Assembly (NCBI RefSeq): GCF_000308755.1
Contig: NZ_BAGF01000152.1
Location: 124,001 to 188,000 of the forward strand
DNA: 64,000 nucleotides
Source: Nocardia pneumoniae NBRC 100136
Lineage (GTDB): Bacteria > Actinomycetota > Actinomycetes > Mycobacteriales > Mycobacteriaceae
Direction: 5' to 3'
The notes below the pieces were generated by a model that worked only from the letters and a program-made list of their open reading frames with translations, was not told the DNA's origin and ran no database searches. Position numbers and translations under genes: made by a program. Shown piece by piece: positions 49,167-58,146 of the stretch; position 1 is the first letter of the stretch; the number at the start of each line of letters is the position of its first letter.

Positions 49167-49488
49167 CGGCCTACTCCTGGTCGGTTGGAGAATTCCGGTT
49201 TGCGTCATTCGATGTCTGGAATTGATCAGCATTTGTGCGGTATCGAATCCCGGTAACGGATCCGAGTACGTCGATCGATTACGCCGGTGCACAGATCCTT
49301 GCATAGTTGCCTCATCCGGACGGTCTTTTCGACGTCGCTCGATACCCGGAACACCGTCGCGGCCGGAATTCGGCACCGGAAGTGATCTACTTCGGTGGGC
49401 AGGGGCGGTAGCGTCGATCCGGCAGTAGGCATGCTCCTTGTGACCCAGCAGGCGGCCGGGCCGGACGCCGATGCGGAGGGGACCTTCG
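49167..49488. other. 322-bp intergenic region
   Basis: No gene is supported. It separates the divergent lipoprotein and ion-channel genes and is less GC-rich around 49180-49260. A 68-codon minus-strand frame here has its RBS too close to the start and is not accepted. Confidence 0.3.
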
Positions 49489-50034
49489 ATGTCGACAGCG
49501 AACGGTGCGCACAGCGGATCAGCCGCAGACCGGCGGCGGGTGCTCCGCCGAGGGCTGCTGTCGCCGGTCGTCACCATCACCGCGTTGCTGCTGGCGTATT
49601 TCTCGCTGCCTTTCACCCACGTCAGCGACATACACACGCTGGTGCTTCTGCTGCTCGGTCTGGTGACAGTATGCGCGGTAGGTGCTTGGCAGATCCGGCA
49701 AGTGCTGCGTGCGGCCGACCCGGTCGCGCAGGCCTTGCAGGCGCTGGCGGCGACTTTCGGCTTCTATCTCGTCGGCTACGCGACGGTCTACGCCGTGATG
49801 TCCGATACCTCTCCCGGTGACTTCAGCGAGCCGCTGACGCGGGTCGCCGCCCTCTATTTCTGCGTAACGGTTTTCACCACAGTCGGATTCGGCGACATCG
49901 TGGCCACGTCGGAGGTCTCCCGGGTCGTTGTGCTCACCCAGATGCTGGGCAATCTCGTCCTGATCGGCCTGGTGCTCCGGCTGCTGGTTATCGCGGTCCG
50001 GTTCCGGCGGGAGCAACTACACCGATCCGGCTGA
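49489..50034 (+). CDS. two-pore-domain-type potassium channel protein
   Basis: A 181-residue membrane protein with about four helices and a pore loop: ALYFCVTVFTTVGFGDIVAT, with the K+ selectivity filter TVGFGD at 131-136. It is of the Ion_trans_2 type and would act as a tetramer. There is no cytosolic RCK domain. ATG 49489 follows GGAGGGG; the earlier in-frame start at 49471 overlaps the RBS. Confidence 0.85.
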   Translation: MSTANGAHSGSAADRRRVLRRGLLSPVVTITALLLAYFSLPFTHVSDIHTLVLLLLGLVTVCAVGAWQIRQVLRAADPVAQALQALAATFGFYLVGYATVYAVMSDTSPGDFSEPLTRVAALYFCVTVFTTVGFGDIVATSEVSRVVVLTQMLGNLVLIGLVLRLLVIAVRFRREQLHRSG

Positions 50035-50091
50035 TTCGGGGCCGGAAACGCGGCGGGCGAGTGAAGCGCGGTGCGCCGGGATCCTCGGCGG

Positions 50092-50490
50092 CTACCAGTC
50101 GACCGCGCCGAGTTCGTGCAGCCTGCGGAACACCATCATCGAGCCGGGGGCGACGTGGTCCATGGCGGCGTACTCGCGGACGGTGAAGTAGCGCAGCTCG
50201 GCGATCTCGCTGGTCGGTCGGGGTTCACCGTCGAGTTCGGCGGTGAAACAGGTCATGTGCAACCGGGTGCCGGGGGAGTGCCCGTACGCCTCGGCATGGA
50301 ATACCCCGAGTTCGGCGTAGGAGACGACGCCCACGCCGAGTTCCTCGCGCACCTCACGACGCAACGCGGCCTCGGGCGTCTCCCCGGGGTCGATCTTGCC
50401 GCCGGCCATGTAGAAGACGTCCTTGCCGACCGAACGCGCCTGCAGCAGGCGACGATCCCGGATGTGGGCCAGCGCCGCGGTGCGAATCAC
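50092..50490 (-). CDS. NUDIX hydrolase
   Basis: A 132-residue NUDIX protein. The box (GX5EX7REUXEEXGU) is complete at residues 30-52: GGKIDPGETPE, then REVREELG. It has LLQARSVGKDVFYMAGG before the box. Such enzymes cleave nucleoside diphosphates linked to another moiety; the substrate is unknown. It starts at GTG 50490 and is convergent with the channel gene. Confidence 0.88.
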   Translation of the reverse strand: MIRTAALAHIRDRRLLQARSVGKDVFYMAGGKIDPGETPEAALRREVREELGVGVVSYAELGVFHAEAYGHSPGTRLHMTCFTAELDGEPRPTSEIAELRYFTVREYAAMDHVAPGSMMVFRRLHELGAVDW

Positions 50491-50543
50491 CGGCCCACTG
50501 TACTGAGCGGCAGGAACCGGCCGTCAACCGGATTTCGCGCGGG

Positions 50544-51311
50544 CTACATCATCGGACGGGAGACGGCCGCGACCAGTCCGCCGTCGATGATCAGGTCCTG
50601 CCCGTTGACGTAGGACGCCTCGTCGGAGGCGAGGAAGGCCACCGCGTCGGCGACATCCTCGGCGGTGCCGAGCCGACCGCTCGCCACCTCGGCGACGACC
50701 GCGGTGTGCGCGTCCGGAGCGACGTTGTCGTGGAACATCGGAGTCTCGATGAACCCGGGACTCACGGAATTGACGCGAATTCCCTTGGGCGCCAATTCCG
50801 CGGCGAGGGTATGCGCCAGGTTGTGTACGGCCGCTTTGGTCGCCGCGTACAGGGAGGCGCCGGGCAGACCGCGGTGCAGTGTCCAGGAGGCGTTGATGAC
50901 GATCGCCGCGTGCTCGGACAGCAGCGGCAGGGTCTTCTGGATGGTGAAGAACACGCCTTTGACGTTGATGGCGACGACCCGGTCGAATTCGTCCTCGGTG
51001 ATCTCGCCGTACGGTCGGAAGGAGGCGACGCCCGCGTTGGCGAACACCACGTCCAGCCGTTCGTGCCGGTCGCGGATGGCGGCGGTGAGCGCGTCGAGAT
51101 CGGCCGGACTCCCCGCGTCGCCCGGCATCGCCAGCACGCGGTCGTCGCCGAGTTGCTCGACCGCGGCGTCCAACCGGGTCTTGTCCCGGCCGGTGATGAT
51201 CACCTGTGCGCCCTCGGCGAGCAACCGGCGTGCGGTGGCCAGGCCCATGCCGCTGGAGCCGCCGGTGATGAGCGCGATCTTGCCGTCGAATCGGGAAATG
51301 CTGTGCGTCAT
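50544..51311 (-). CDS. short-chain dehydrogenase/reductase
   Basis: A 255-residue classical SDR: TGGSSGMG cofactor motif at 16-23, NAG at 92-94, Ser142 (INAS), Tyr155 and Lys159 (LYAATKAA), ending in the usual GQDLIIDGG segment. It is probably an NADPH-dependent oxidoreductase. The upstream MmyB-type regulator gene is on the same strand, and the gap contains a TGGTACCA dyad, so that regulator may control it. Confidence 0.87.
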   Translation of the reverse strand: MTHSISRFDGKIALITGGSSGMGLATARRLLAEGAQVIITGRDKTRLDAAVEQLGDDRVLAMPGDAGSPADLDALTAAIRDRHERLDVVFANAGVASFRPYGEITEDEFDRVVAINVKGVFFTIQKTLPLLSEHAAIVINASWTLHRGLPGASLYAATKAAVHNLAHTLAAELAPKGIRVNSVSPGFIETPMFHDNVAPDAHTAVVAEVASGRLGTAEDVADAVAFLASDEASYVNGQDLIIDGGLVAAVSRPMM

Positions 51312-51365
51312 GGGAATCAGCGTGCCGAAGGGCGCACTGGGCGAACAGTGTGCGGTTGACCTAGG

Positions 51366-51378
51366 TGTGGTACCACCA
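51366..51378. promoter_or_regulatory. small dyad upstream of the SDR gene
   Basis: GTGTGGTACCACC contains the perfect 8-bp palindrome TGGTACCA. It lies in the 75-bp gap between the MmyB-type regulator gene and the SDR gene. It is a weak operator candidate. Confidence 0.25.
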
Positions 51379-51386
51379 GGCTACGG

Positions 51387-52241
51387 TCACGCCGGGGCGG
51401 CGAGCCGGACGCGCATCAGCCCTTCCACGCGGTCCGCGGTCTCGGTGCCGGGTTGCGGGTTGTACAGCACCAGGAACCAGTCCGGATTGTCCGCCACCGC
51501 AAGGGTCGTCGTATCGAAGAACAGGTCACCGGCCTCGGGATGACGCACCGCCTTCACGGCCTGCACCGGGGCGTTCACGTCGTGGCGGGCCCACATCTCG
51601 GCGAACTCGGGGCTGGCGGCGCCGAGTTCGGCGATCACCTTGCCGAATCGCGGGTCGCCGGGGGAGTGCGCCGCATCGGCGCGGAAGGCGGCGACCACCG
51701 CGGGCGCGATCGCGTTCCACTGCGTGTGCATGCCGCGGTACCCGGCATTCGTGAAGAACGAGACCAGGCAGTTGTAGTCGGCGTCGCCGAATCCGAAAAC
51801 CGCGCGAGCGGTGTCGTTGATCGCGAGCAGATTCCAGTACCGGTCACGCAGCACCGCGGGCCGCAATCCCCACGCGTCGAGCAGCCGGTGCACCTGCGGG
51901 GTGACTTCGGCGTCGCCCGCCGGGCCCGGCTGCGGCGGGTTGAGCCCGGCGAGCAGGTACAGGTGCGTGCGTTCCGGCTCGGTCAGCCGCAGCGCCGCGG
52001 CGATCGCGTCGAGCACCTCGGTGGAGACGGTGATGTCGCGTCCCTGCTCGAGCCAGGTGTACCAGGACACGCCGACTCCGGCCAGGATCGCGACCTCCTC
52101 CCGGCGCAAACCCGGTGTCCGCCGCCGCCCCACCGAGGCCAGGCCGATGTCTTCCGGTGTGAGCCGGGCGCGGCGGGTGCGCAGGAAGTCGCGGAGTTCG
52201 GCGCGCCGGTGCAGTGCCGCCGCAGAGGATTCGCTGGCCAT
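51387..52241 (-). CDS. MmyB-type HTH regulator
   Basis: A 284-residue regulator. The N-terminal XRE-like HTH is EVAILAGVGVSWYTWLEQGR then DITVSTEVLDAIAAALRL, after the RRRTPGLRREE signature of MmyB-like proteins. The C-terminal ligand-binding (MLTR-like) domain has RYWNLLAINDTARAVFG. Relatives control dehydrogenase genes next to them; the following SDR is the natural candidate target. Confidence 0.87.
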   Translation of the reverse strand: MASESSAAALHRRAELRDFLRTRRARLTPEDIGLASVGRRRTPGLRREEVAILAGVGVSWYTWLEQGRDITVSTEVLDAIAAALRLTEPERTHLYLLAGLNPPQPGPAGDAEVTPQVHRLLDAWGLRPAVLRDRYWNLLAINDTARAVFGFGDADYNCLVSFFTNAGYRGMHTQWNAIAPAVVAAFRADAAHSPGDPRFGKVIAELGAASPEFAEMWARHDVNAPVQAVKAVRHPEAGDLFFDTTTLAVADNPDWFLVLYNPQPGTETADRVEGLMRVRLAAPA

Positions 52242-52333
52242 ACGTCACGGTAACAATCGGGCCGTGCCCCGGTCTCTTTCGCTTGCGGCGGAATCCCTGC
52301 TGTGGCGGGTCCGGGCTGGCTAGCGTCGCGCTG

Positions 52334-53059
52334 GTGAGAATTCGCCAGGTCCATCCCCGCGTGCACGTGTTCCAGTTCCCGGAAGTCAACGACCTCAACG
52401 TGTTCGTGTGGAACGACGATGGCGAACTGACCGTGGTCGACAGCGGCCTTCCCGGCTCGGCGGAGGCGATCGGTCGCGGTCTGCGCGAGCTGGGGTTCGG
52501 GCATGCCGATGTGCGGCGGCTCGTGATCACCCACGCGCATGCCGACCACATCGGCGCAGCCGCCGAGATCGGCGGCTGGGGCGCCGAGGTGCTGGTGCAC
52601 CGTGCGGACGCGGAGGTGGTCCGCGGCGGGCAGGCGGCCCCGCCGCCCACCCTGCGCGAGTGGGAGATTCCCATCGCCGAGGCGCTGCCGCCCATTCCGC
52701 CGGTCCCACCGGCCCGGGTGGACCGCGAACTGGACGGCGGCGACCGGATCGCGTTCGGCGGGGGAGCGGAAGTGATCGCCGTCCCCGGGCATACCGCGGG
52801 AAGTATCGCCGTGCACGTGCCGGAGCATCGAGTGCTGTTCACCGGAGACACGCTGGCCAACGTGGGGCGCGTGACCATGCCGGGCGTCTTCAACACCGAC
52901 AGCGCCGCCGTCGAGCGCGCGGTGATGCGGCTGGCGGAACTGGATGTCGAGACCATCTGTGTGGGTCATGGCGAGGTGCTTCGTGGCCCGCACGCCGCGG
53001 CGTGGCGGGCTCGGCCTCTGCCGGAACGCGGCGACGTGTCGCCGCGTGGTGAGCGGTGA
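52334..53059 (+). CDS. metallo-beta-lactamase-fold hydrolase
   Basis: A 241-residue MBL-fold enzyme: NVFVWNDDGELTVVDSGLPG, the metal motif ITHAHADHIG (HxHxDH at 67-72), AVPGHTAGSIAVHVPEH, LFTGDTL and a late histidine in ICVGHGEVL. It probably binds two zinc ions; the substrate is unknown. GTG 52334 has no RBS and TAGCGT lies just upstream, suggesting a leaderless start. It is divergent from the MmyB-type gene. Confidence 0.88.
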   Translation: MRIRQVHPRVHVFQFPEVNDLNVFVWNDDGELTVVDSGLPGSAEAIGRGLRELGFGHADVRRLVITHAHADHIGAAAEIGGWGAEVLVHRADAEVVRGGQAAPPPTLREWEIPIAEALPPIPPVPPARVDRELDGGDRIAFGGGAEVIAVPGHTAGSIAVHVPEHRVLFTGDTLANVGRVTMPGVFNTDSAAVERAVMRLAELDVETICVGHGEVLRGPHAAAWRARPLPERGDVSPRGER

Positions 53060-53135
53060 GATCGGCCCACCGGGCTGCCCGAGCCGTCCACCTGGTGGCC
53101 TTCGGGGGCCAATCCGAGCCGCTGCTTCTGGTCGA

Positions 53136-53552
53136 TCAGAGTTGTGCGGTTTGCTCGGACGGGGGCAGTCCGTCGGCCTGGCGGAGGATGTCCGCGACCG
53201 ACTCCAGGTAGAGCAGGGTGCGCAGCGAGACGCCGTCCACGGCCTGTCCGAGGCGGCGCAGGGCCGAATTGTCGAGGTGCGCGAGCACTTCGGCGTCCTC
53301 GGCCTGACCGGGCCCCGGGTCGAAGCCGAAGTAGTTGGGATCGAGGCCGAACACGTGCGCCAGCCCGGCGCGGGCCTGTTCGGGGAGCGTGGTGGCCTGC
53401 CCGCGCCGCACCTGCCCCAGGTAGCCGGGAGTCAGGTCGTACCCGGCGGCGGTCAGCCATGACGCGACCGTCTCGTCGGCCAGCGGGCGCCCGTTCGCGC
53501 GTTCCCACATCTCGAACGCTAGGTTCAGCCTCGTCGTGATATCGATGTCCAC
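53136..53552 (-). CDS. EspR-like HTH protein
   Basis: A 138-residue protein: TRLNLAFEMWERANGRPLAD, HTH VASWLTAAGYDLTPGYLGQV then RRGQATTLPEQARAGLAHVF, and a dimerisation C-terminus NSALRRLGQAVDGVSLRTLL. The layout matches M. tuberculosis EspR, a nucleoid-associated regulator of ESX-1 genes, and its actinobacterial paralogs. No ESX genes are in the window, so EspR-like is a fold label, not a function. AAGGAAGG precedes GTG 53552. Confidence 0.75.
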   Translation of the reverse strand: MDIDITTRLNLAFEMWERANGRPLADETVASWLTAAGYDLTPGYLGQVRRGQATTLPEQARAGLAHVFGLDPNYFGFDPGPGQAEDAEVLAHLDNSALRRLGQAVDGVSLRTLLYLESVADILRQADGLPPSEQTAQL

Positions 53553-53717
53553 TACCGCCTTCCTTCTGGCGAAACGCCTGTTGACGGGTCAAACATTGAC
53601 TCGACCGTAGCGTGGGAGTGGGCGATCGCCGGGATTTCACGGCAAATGTCCGGATGCATAGGGGCCGGAACGGACTCGATCCCCGATTAGCGGGTTCGCG
53701 ACCTCTAGGAGGCGGGT

Positions 53718-54131
53718 GTGCGGCTGAATTCCGAGCAGGCGCGCGAGCGATTCGCGGCTAGTCCGGTCGCGCGGTTGGCGACCGTTTCAACGGCGGCGCG
53801 CCCGCATCTGGTTCCCATCGTGTTCGTCGTCGTCGGCGACCGGATCTACACCAGCGTCGACGCGAAGCCGAAGACGACCACGGCGCTGCGCCGACTGGCC
53901 AATATCGCGGCGAACCCCGCGGTGACCGTGCTCGTCGACCAGTACAGCGACGACTGGACGCGGCTGTGGTGGGCGCGCGCCGACGGTGACGCCCGCATCG
54001 CGGACACCGCCGAGGCCGATATGGCGAAACGCCGATTGGCCGCCCGCTATCCCGACTACCGGGATCAGCCGCCGCCGGGACCGGTGATCGCCATCGAGGT
54101 GACGCGGTGGTCGGGATGGTCGGCGCGGTGA
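53718..54131 (+). CDS. TIGR03668-type PPOX F420-family protein
   Basis: A 137-residue split-barrel: RLNSEQARERFAASPVARLA then TVSTAARPHLVPIVFVV, and VDAKPKTTTALRRLANIAAN. This is the TIGR03668 PPOX class annotated as F420-dependent oxidoreductases; coenzyme use is inferred. AGGAGG precedes GTG 53718. The next gene on the strand is another F420-type protein. Confidence 0.83.
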   Translation: MRLNSEQARERFAASPVARLATVSTAARPHLVPIVFVVVGDRIYTSVDAKPKTTTALRRLANIAANPAVTVLVDQYSDDWTRLWWARADGDARIADTAEADMAKRRLAARYPDYRDQPPPGPVIAIEVTRWSGWSAR

Positions 54132-54210
54132 TCGCCTGCGGTACAGTCCGAATCGCCGCTGACGCCAGCCGTCGTGCCGAGTTGTCCGAAGAGAAGACTG
54201 TGAGGATCAC

Positions 54211-54642
54211 ATGCCCTCGAATTTCGCGCTGAAGGCCATGAATACGGCGCATCGCGCCCTGTTGAAACTCAGCTTCGGGAAATTCGGCAACGAGTTTTCG
54301 GGCATGCCGTCGCTCGAGCTCACCACCATCGGCCGCAAGTCGGGGCGGCCGCACGCGGTCATGCTCACCGCGCCGATCGTCGACGGCGACACCTATGTCC
54401 TCGTCGCCTCGCGTGGGGGCGACCCCGTGCATCCCGCGTGGTTTCTGAACCTGCGCGACAACCCGGACGTCGTCGTGTCCGTGCGCAGCGGCCCGAAGGT
54501 GCCGATGACGGCCCGGGTGGCGACGGCGGAGGAGCGGGCGACGCTGTGGCCGAAGGTCGTCGACGCGTATCCGACCTACGGCGATTACCAGAAGAAGACC
54601 ACACGGGAGATTCCGCTCGTCTTGGTGACGCCGAAGAACTGA
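54211..54642 (+). CDS. Ddn-like deazaflavin-dependent nitroreductase-family protein
   Basis: A 143-residue protein of the Ddn/FDR-A family: FGNEFSGMPSLELTTIGRKS then GRPHAVMLTAPIVDGDTYVL, VASRGGDPVHPAWFLNLRDN and WPKVVDAYPTYGDYQKKTTR. These residues match the F420-binding core of Ddn, which in mycobacteria reduces quinones and activates nitroimidazoles. GAGGATCAC precedes the ATG. It is 79 bp after another F420-family gene. Confidence 0.88.
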   Translation: MPSNFALKAMNTAHRALLKLSFGKFGNEFSGMPSLELTTIGRKSGRPHAVMLTAPIVDGDTYVLVASRGGDPVHPAWFLNLRDNPDVVVSVRSGPKVPMTARVATAEERATLWPKVVDAYPTYGDYQKKTTREIPLVLVTPKN

Positions 54643-54689
54643 GGCGCCCGGAAACCGTCCGAAGATATTGCGGACGGTAGCCGGTGAAG

Positions 54690-54785
54690 CGTCCTGTAGT
54701 CGTGGATTTGGATGCAGATCGCACGTATTTGAGAATTATATTCAGATATATAGACCTGATCTTGCAGAATATTCATACTCCTGAC
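54690..54785 (+). promoter_or_regulatory. AT-rich control region of ald
   Basis: The most AT-rich stretch near a gene start in the window. It holds GAATTATATTC (54733-54743, one mismatch) and the perfect palindrome GAATATTC (54767-54774), centres about 32 bp apart, or roughly three helical turns. This fits a cooperative Lrp-type site upstream of alanine dehydrogenase. Confidence 0.5.
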
Positions 54786-54846
54786 GAGTGGTGATCGCGC
54801 TCCCGCGCGTCGCCGATACCCGTCCCATCGACGATCAGGAGTGCAG

Positions 54847-55953
54847 GTGCGAATCGGAATCCCCCGCGAGATCAAGAACCACGAGTACCGTGTCGCGTGC
54901 ACACCGGCGGGCGTGCACGAACTCGTCTCGCGCGGCCACGAGGTGTACTTCGAGACAGGTGCCGGACGGGGTTCGGCATTCCCGGACGAGGCCTACACGG
55001 TCGCGGGCGCGCGCGTGCTCGACAGCGCCGAGGAGGTATGGGAGACCGCCGATCTGGTGCTCAAGGTGAAGGAACCGGTGGCCGAGGAATACGGGCGCCT
55101 GCGCGCGGACCAAGTGCTGTTCACCTACCTGCATCTGGCGGCGTCGAAGGAGTGCACCGACGCGCTGCTCGCCTCCGGGATCACCGCGATCGCCTACGAA
55201 ACGGTGACCGGCGGCGACGGCTCGCTGCCGCTGCTCGCGCCGATGAGCGAGGTCGCGGGACGGCTGGCCGCTCAGGCGGGCGCCTACCACCTGATGCGCA
55301 GCGCCGGTGGACGCGGTGTGCTGATGGGCGGCGTGCCGGGTGTGCGTCCCGCGAAGGTCACCGTGCTCGGCGCGGGCGTCGCGGGCGGCAACGCGATCGC
55401 CGTGGCGCACGGTATGCGCGCCGAGGTCACCGTCCTCGATCTGAACATCGCCCGCCTGCGCGAGATCGACGCGCAGTATCGCGGCCGGGTGCGCACCGTC
55501 ATGTCCAACAAGCTCGAGGTGGAGGCCGCGGTGCGCGAGGCGGACTTGGTGATCGGCGCCGTGCTGGTGCCGGGCGCCAAGGCGCCGACTCTGGTGTCCA
55601 ATGAGTTGGTCGCCCAGATGAAACCGGGCTCCGTGCTGGTCGACATCGCGATCGACCAGGGCGGCTGCTTCGCGGACTCGCGGCCCACCACGCATGCCGA
55701 GCCGACCTATCAGGTGCACGATTCGGTGTTCTACTGCGTGGCCAACATGCCCGGCGCCGTGCCCAACACCTCCACCGTCGCGTTGACCAATGCCACACTC
55801 CCGCATGTCGTTTCGCTCGCGGATCGGGGATGGCGCGGCGCGTTGGCCGCCGATTCGGGACTGGCCGCGGGGCTGAGCACCGACCGCGGCGTGCTGCTGT
55901 CGGCGACGGTGGCGCAGGCGCACGGCTATGCGGCGAAAAGTACTGCCGCATAA
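54847..55953 (+). CDS. ald: alanine dehydrogenase
   Basis: A 368-residue enzyme close to M. tuberculosis Ald: VRIGIPREIKNHEYRVACTP, LKVKEPVAEEYGRLR, FTYLHLAASKECTDALL, LMGGVPGVRPAKVTVLGAGV and DIAIDQGGCF. It interconverts L-alanine and pyruvate plus ammonium with NAD+ (and glyoxylate/glycine in mycobacteria). Lys and His of the substrate pocket lie in LKVKEP and TYLHLAAS. GTG 54847 is chosen because AGGAG ends five bases before it; GTG 54841 overlaps that RBS. It is preceded by an AT-rich palindromic region and faces an Lrp gene tail to tail. Confidence 0.95.
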   Translation: MRIGIPREIKNHEYRVACTPAGVHELVSRGHEVYFETGAGRGSAFPDEAYTVAGARVLDSAEEVWETADLVLKVKEPVAEEYGRLRADQVLFTYLHLAASKECTDALLASGITAIAYETVTGGDGSLPLLAPMSEVAGRLAAQAGAYHLMRSAGGRGVLMGGVPGVRPAKVTVLGAGVAGGNAIAVAHGMRAEVTVLDLNIARLREIDAQYRGRVRTVMSNKLEVEAAVREADLVIGAVLVPGAKAPTLVSNELVAQMKPGSVLVDIAIDQGGCFADSRPTTHAEPTYQVHDSVFYCVANMPGAVPNTSTVALTNATLPHVVSLADRGWRGALAADSGLAAGLSTDRGVLLSATVAQAHGYAAKSTAA

Positions 55954-55974
55954 CGAACGGGCCGGACGCGGTGG

Positions 55975-56487
55975 TCAGTCGGTGCTCGACCGGGGCCGCA
56001 TGTGCTCGAAGATGAGGATGGTCTCGGTCGAGGCGACCGCGGGATGCGCGCTGAGGTGATTCAGCACGAACGCGCGCAGTTCGTCGGTGTTCGCGGTGGC
56101 CACGTGCACGAGATAGTCGTCGGCGCCGGCGATGAAGTACACGTTGAGCACCTCGTCGAGCGCCGACATCCGCTCGCCGAACTCGGCCAGTTGCCTGCGC
56201 GCGCTCGCGCGCAGGCGCACCGCGATCATGGCTTGCAGGCTGCGGCCGAGTGCGGCCGGGTCGATGTCGGCGTGGAAGCCGCGAATGACGCCGCGCTGCA
56301 CCAGCGCCCGCACCCGTCCCAGGCAGGTGGACGGCGCGATCCCCGCGGCGGCGGCGAGGGCGTTGTTCGTCATCCGCCCGTCCCGCGCGAGATGGTCGAG
56401 CAGGACCCGGTCGATGTCGTCGAGCGCGACGCCCGAGGGTGGATGGACGGAGGCGCCCATGCCTCCCGCCGAGTCGGTCTTGCGCAT
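55975..56487 (-). CDS. Lrp/AsnC-family regulator
   Basis: A 170-residue Lrp/AsnC regulator: DDIDRVLLDHLARDGRMTNN, HTH ALAAAAGIAPSTCLGRVRAL and a RAM domain with EVLNVYFIAGADDYLVHVAT. It lies 21 bp beyond the ald stop on the opposite strand, a convergent order. Mycobacterial aldR is instead divergent from ald. It may still control ald, but it looks like a different Lrp subgroup than AldR. Confidence 0.87.
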   Translation of the reverse strand: MRKTDSAGGMGASVHPPSGVALDDIDRVLLDHLARDGRMTNNALAAAAGIAPSTCLGRVRALVQRGVIRGFHADIDPAALGRSLQAMIAVRLRASARRQLAEFGERMSALDEVLNVYFIAGADDYLVHVATANTDELRAFVLNHLSAHPAVASTETILIFEHMRPRSSTD

Positions 56488-56545
56488 ACTGCGAAGGTAC
56501 CGAATTCTGTTCGCCAGTCCGGCTCATTCGATGAATGTTCTTCGG

Positions 56546-57949
56546 TTACCAGGCCCTCTCCGGGCGAGGTTGGGGTCGTGCCTGCTCCAGTTGCGCCGCC
56601 ACCGGGAGAATCGTCGTCTCACCGTTCGTGGGAGCGACCAGCTGAACCGACAGCGGCAGCCCGTCCTCCCCGACACCCACGGGCACGGCGGCCGCCGGAT
56701 GTCCGGTCACGTTCCACACCGCGGTGTAGGCGACCATGGGAACGGAGGTGAGCTGGGCGCGCACTGTGCTGGCGCCGTCGAGCACGCCGAGCAGCGGCGG
56801 GCGGATCGCGATGGTGGGGGTGAGCAGCAGATCGCATTCGGCGAAGATGCGATCGGCTTTGCGCGCCAACGCCTCGCCGCGCCGGATCGCCCATTCGATC
56901 ACGGGTCGGCGCGCCCACGCGCCGACCCTGACCGTCTGCCTGGTGCGGCGTTCGAGCTGTTCGGGATGCTCCAGCTGGGGCAACTCGGCGCGCACGCCGC
57001 CGTAGAACTGCGGAAAGAAGGCGTGTGTCGTTTCCGGGTAATCCGGGTCGATCTCCAGCACCGTATGACCGAGCTCCGCCAGCAGTTTCGCGGTGTCGAG
57101 GACGGCACGCACATGCAGCGGATCGGGTTTCACCCACAGCGTGGGTGATTTCATGCAGTAGCCGATGCGCAGCGGTCGAGCGGGTGTGCGGGCCGCCGCC
57201 TCGAACGACGTCTCCGGGTCGGGCGCGCGGAATCGGTCGGTGCGGGTGCTGCCGCGGATGACGTCGTAGATCACGGCGGAGTCCAGCACACTCCGGGTGA
57301 GCGGCCCCGCGACGCCCAGCGCCCACCACAGGTGTTCGTTCGGGTCGAGCGGCACCCGTCCGCGCTGCGGTTTGAGTCCGAACAATCCGCAGCACGCCGA
57401 CGGAATGCGGATCGAGCCGCCGCCGTCGCCGCCGAGCGCGGCCGGGACCAGCCCGGCCGCCACCGCCGCCGCGGACCCGCCGCTCGACCCGCCGGTGGAG
57501 CGGGTGGGATCCCAGGGGTTGTGCGTCATCCCGAAGGTGCTGGACTCGGTGAACGGCCATTGCCCGAACTCCGGCATCGCGGTCTTGCCGACGATGATCG
57601 CCCCCGCCGCGCGCAACCTGCGCACCATCTCGGCGTCGGCCGCGGCGGGTGTCGAGTTCGCCCTGGTGCCGAACGTGGTGACCACACCGGCGACGTGGAA
57701 CTCGTCCTTCACCGCGATCGGGACGCCGTGCAGCGGTCCGACCGCCTCGCCCGCGGCGCGCTCGCGATCCCGTTCGGCGGCCTCGGCCCTGGCCTCCGCA
57801 TGCAGCACGTGGGTGAAGGCGCCGAGGTCCGCGGCCGCGTCGATGCCGTCGAGTGTCGCCTCGACGAGTTGTCGCGCTGAGACAAGCCCCTGCGCCAGCA
57901 GTTCGCGCTGTTCGAGTACGCCTGACGAGACGACATCCTGGAGTTCCAT
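56546..57949 (-). CDS. amidase (amidase-signature family)
   Basis: A 467-residue amidase. The triad is Lys81 (PIAVKDEF), the cis-serine in GGSSGGS (155-156) and nucleophile Ser179 (GGDGGGSIRIP). It hydrolyses amides to acids and ammonia; the substrate is unknown. AGAGGAG precedes ATG 57949, and a longer frame to 58048 has no better start. Together with ald, the permease and the proline genes it fits nitrogen scavenging. Confidence 0.9.
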   Translation of the reverse strand: MELQDVVSSGVLEQRELLAQGLVSARQLVEATLDGIDAAADLGAFTHVLHAEARAEAAERDRERAAGEAVGPLHGVPIAVKDEFHVAGVVTTFGTRANSTPAAADAEMVRRLRAAGAIIVGKTAMPEFGQWPFTESSTFGMTHNPWDPTRSTGGSSGGSAAAVAAGLVPAALGGDGGGSIRIPSACCGLFGLKPQRGRVPLDPNEHLWWALGVAGPLTRSVLDSAVIYDVIRGSTRTDRFRAPDPETSFEAAARTPARPLRIGYCMKSPTLWVKPDPLHVRAVLDTAKLLAELGHTVLEIDPDYPETTHAFFPQFYGGVRAELPQLEHPEQLERRTRQTVRVGAWARRPVIEWAIRRGEALARKADRIFAECDLLLTPTIAIRPPLLGVLDGASTVRAQLTSVPMVAYTAVWNVTGHPAAAVPVGVGEDGLPLSVQLVAPTNGETTILPVAAQLEQARPQPRPERAW

Positions 57950-58098
57950 CCGCTCCCGCTCCTCTCGGCCCCTGCGAGCCGCCACGTATGGCCCCCGGCA
58001 TCGATGCCCGATATCAAGACCGTATGGAGTCGAGCGACCATTCTGCAAGGAGCACTCTCGGCGCGCCGGTTCGGTTCACCGGCGCTCTCAGGCGAGAA

Positions 58099-58126
58099 CC
58101 GGGTGGGTGGCGGTCCACCCACCCGG
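58099..58126 (-). terminator. hairpin after the amino-acid permease gene
   Basis: A perfect 12-bp inverted repeat CCGGGTGGGTGG/CCACCCACCCGG with a 4-nt loop, 20 bases beyond the permease stop on its coding strand and before the amidase gene. It is a strong stem without a T-run. Confidence 0.7.
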
Positions 58127-58146
58127 CCGTCTCCGAGCGGCTGGCG

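Noticed and set aside
49226..49432. 68-codon minus-strand frame between the lipoprotein and channel genes
   Set aside because: Its AAGGAG is only one base from the ATG and codon bias is poor.
53758..54432. 224-codon minus-strand frame across the two F420-family genes
   Set aside because: It lies opposite two genes with clear family motifs and RBSs and has no motif of its own.
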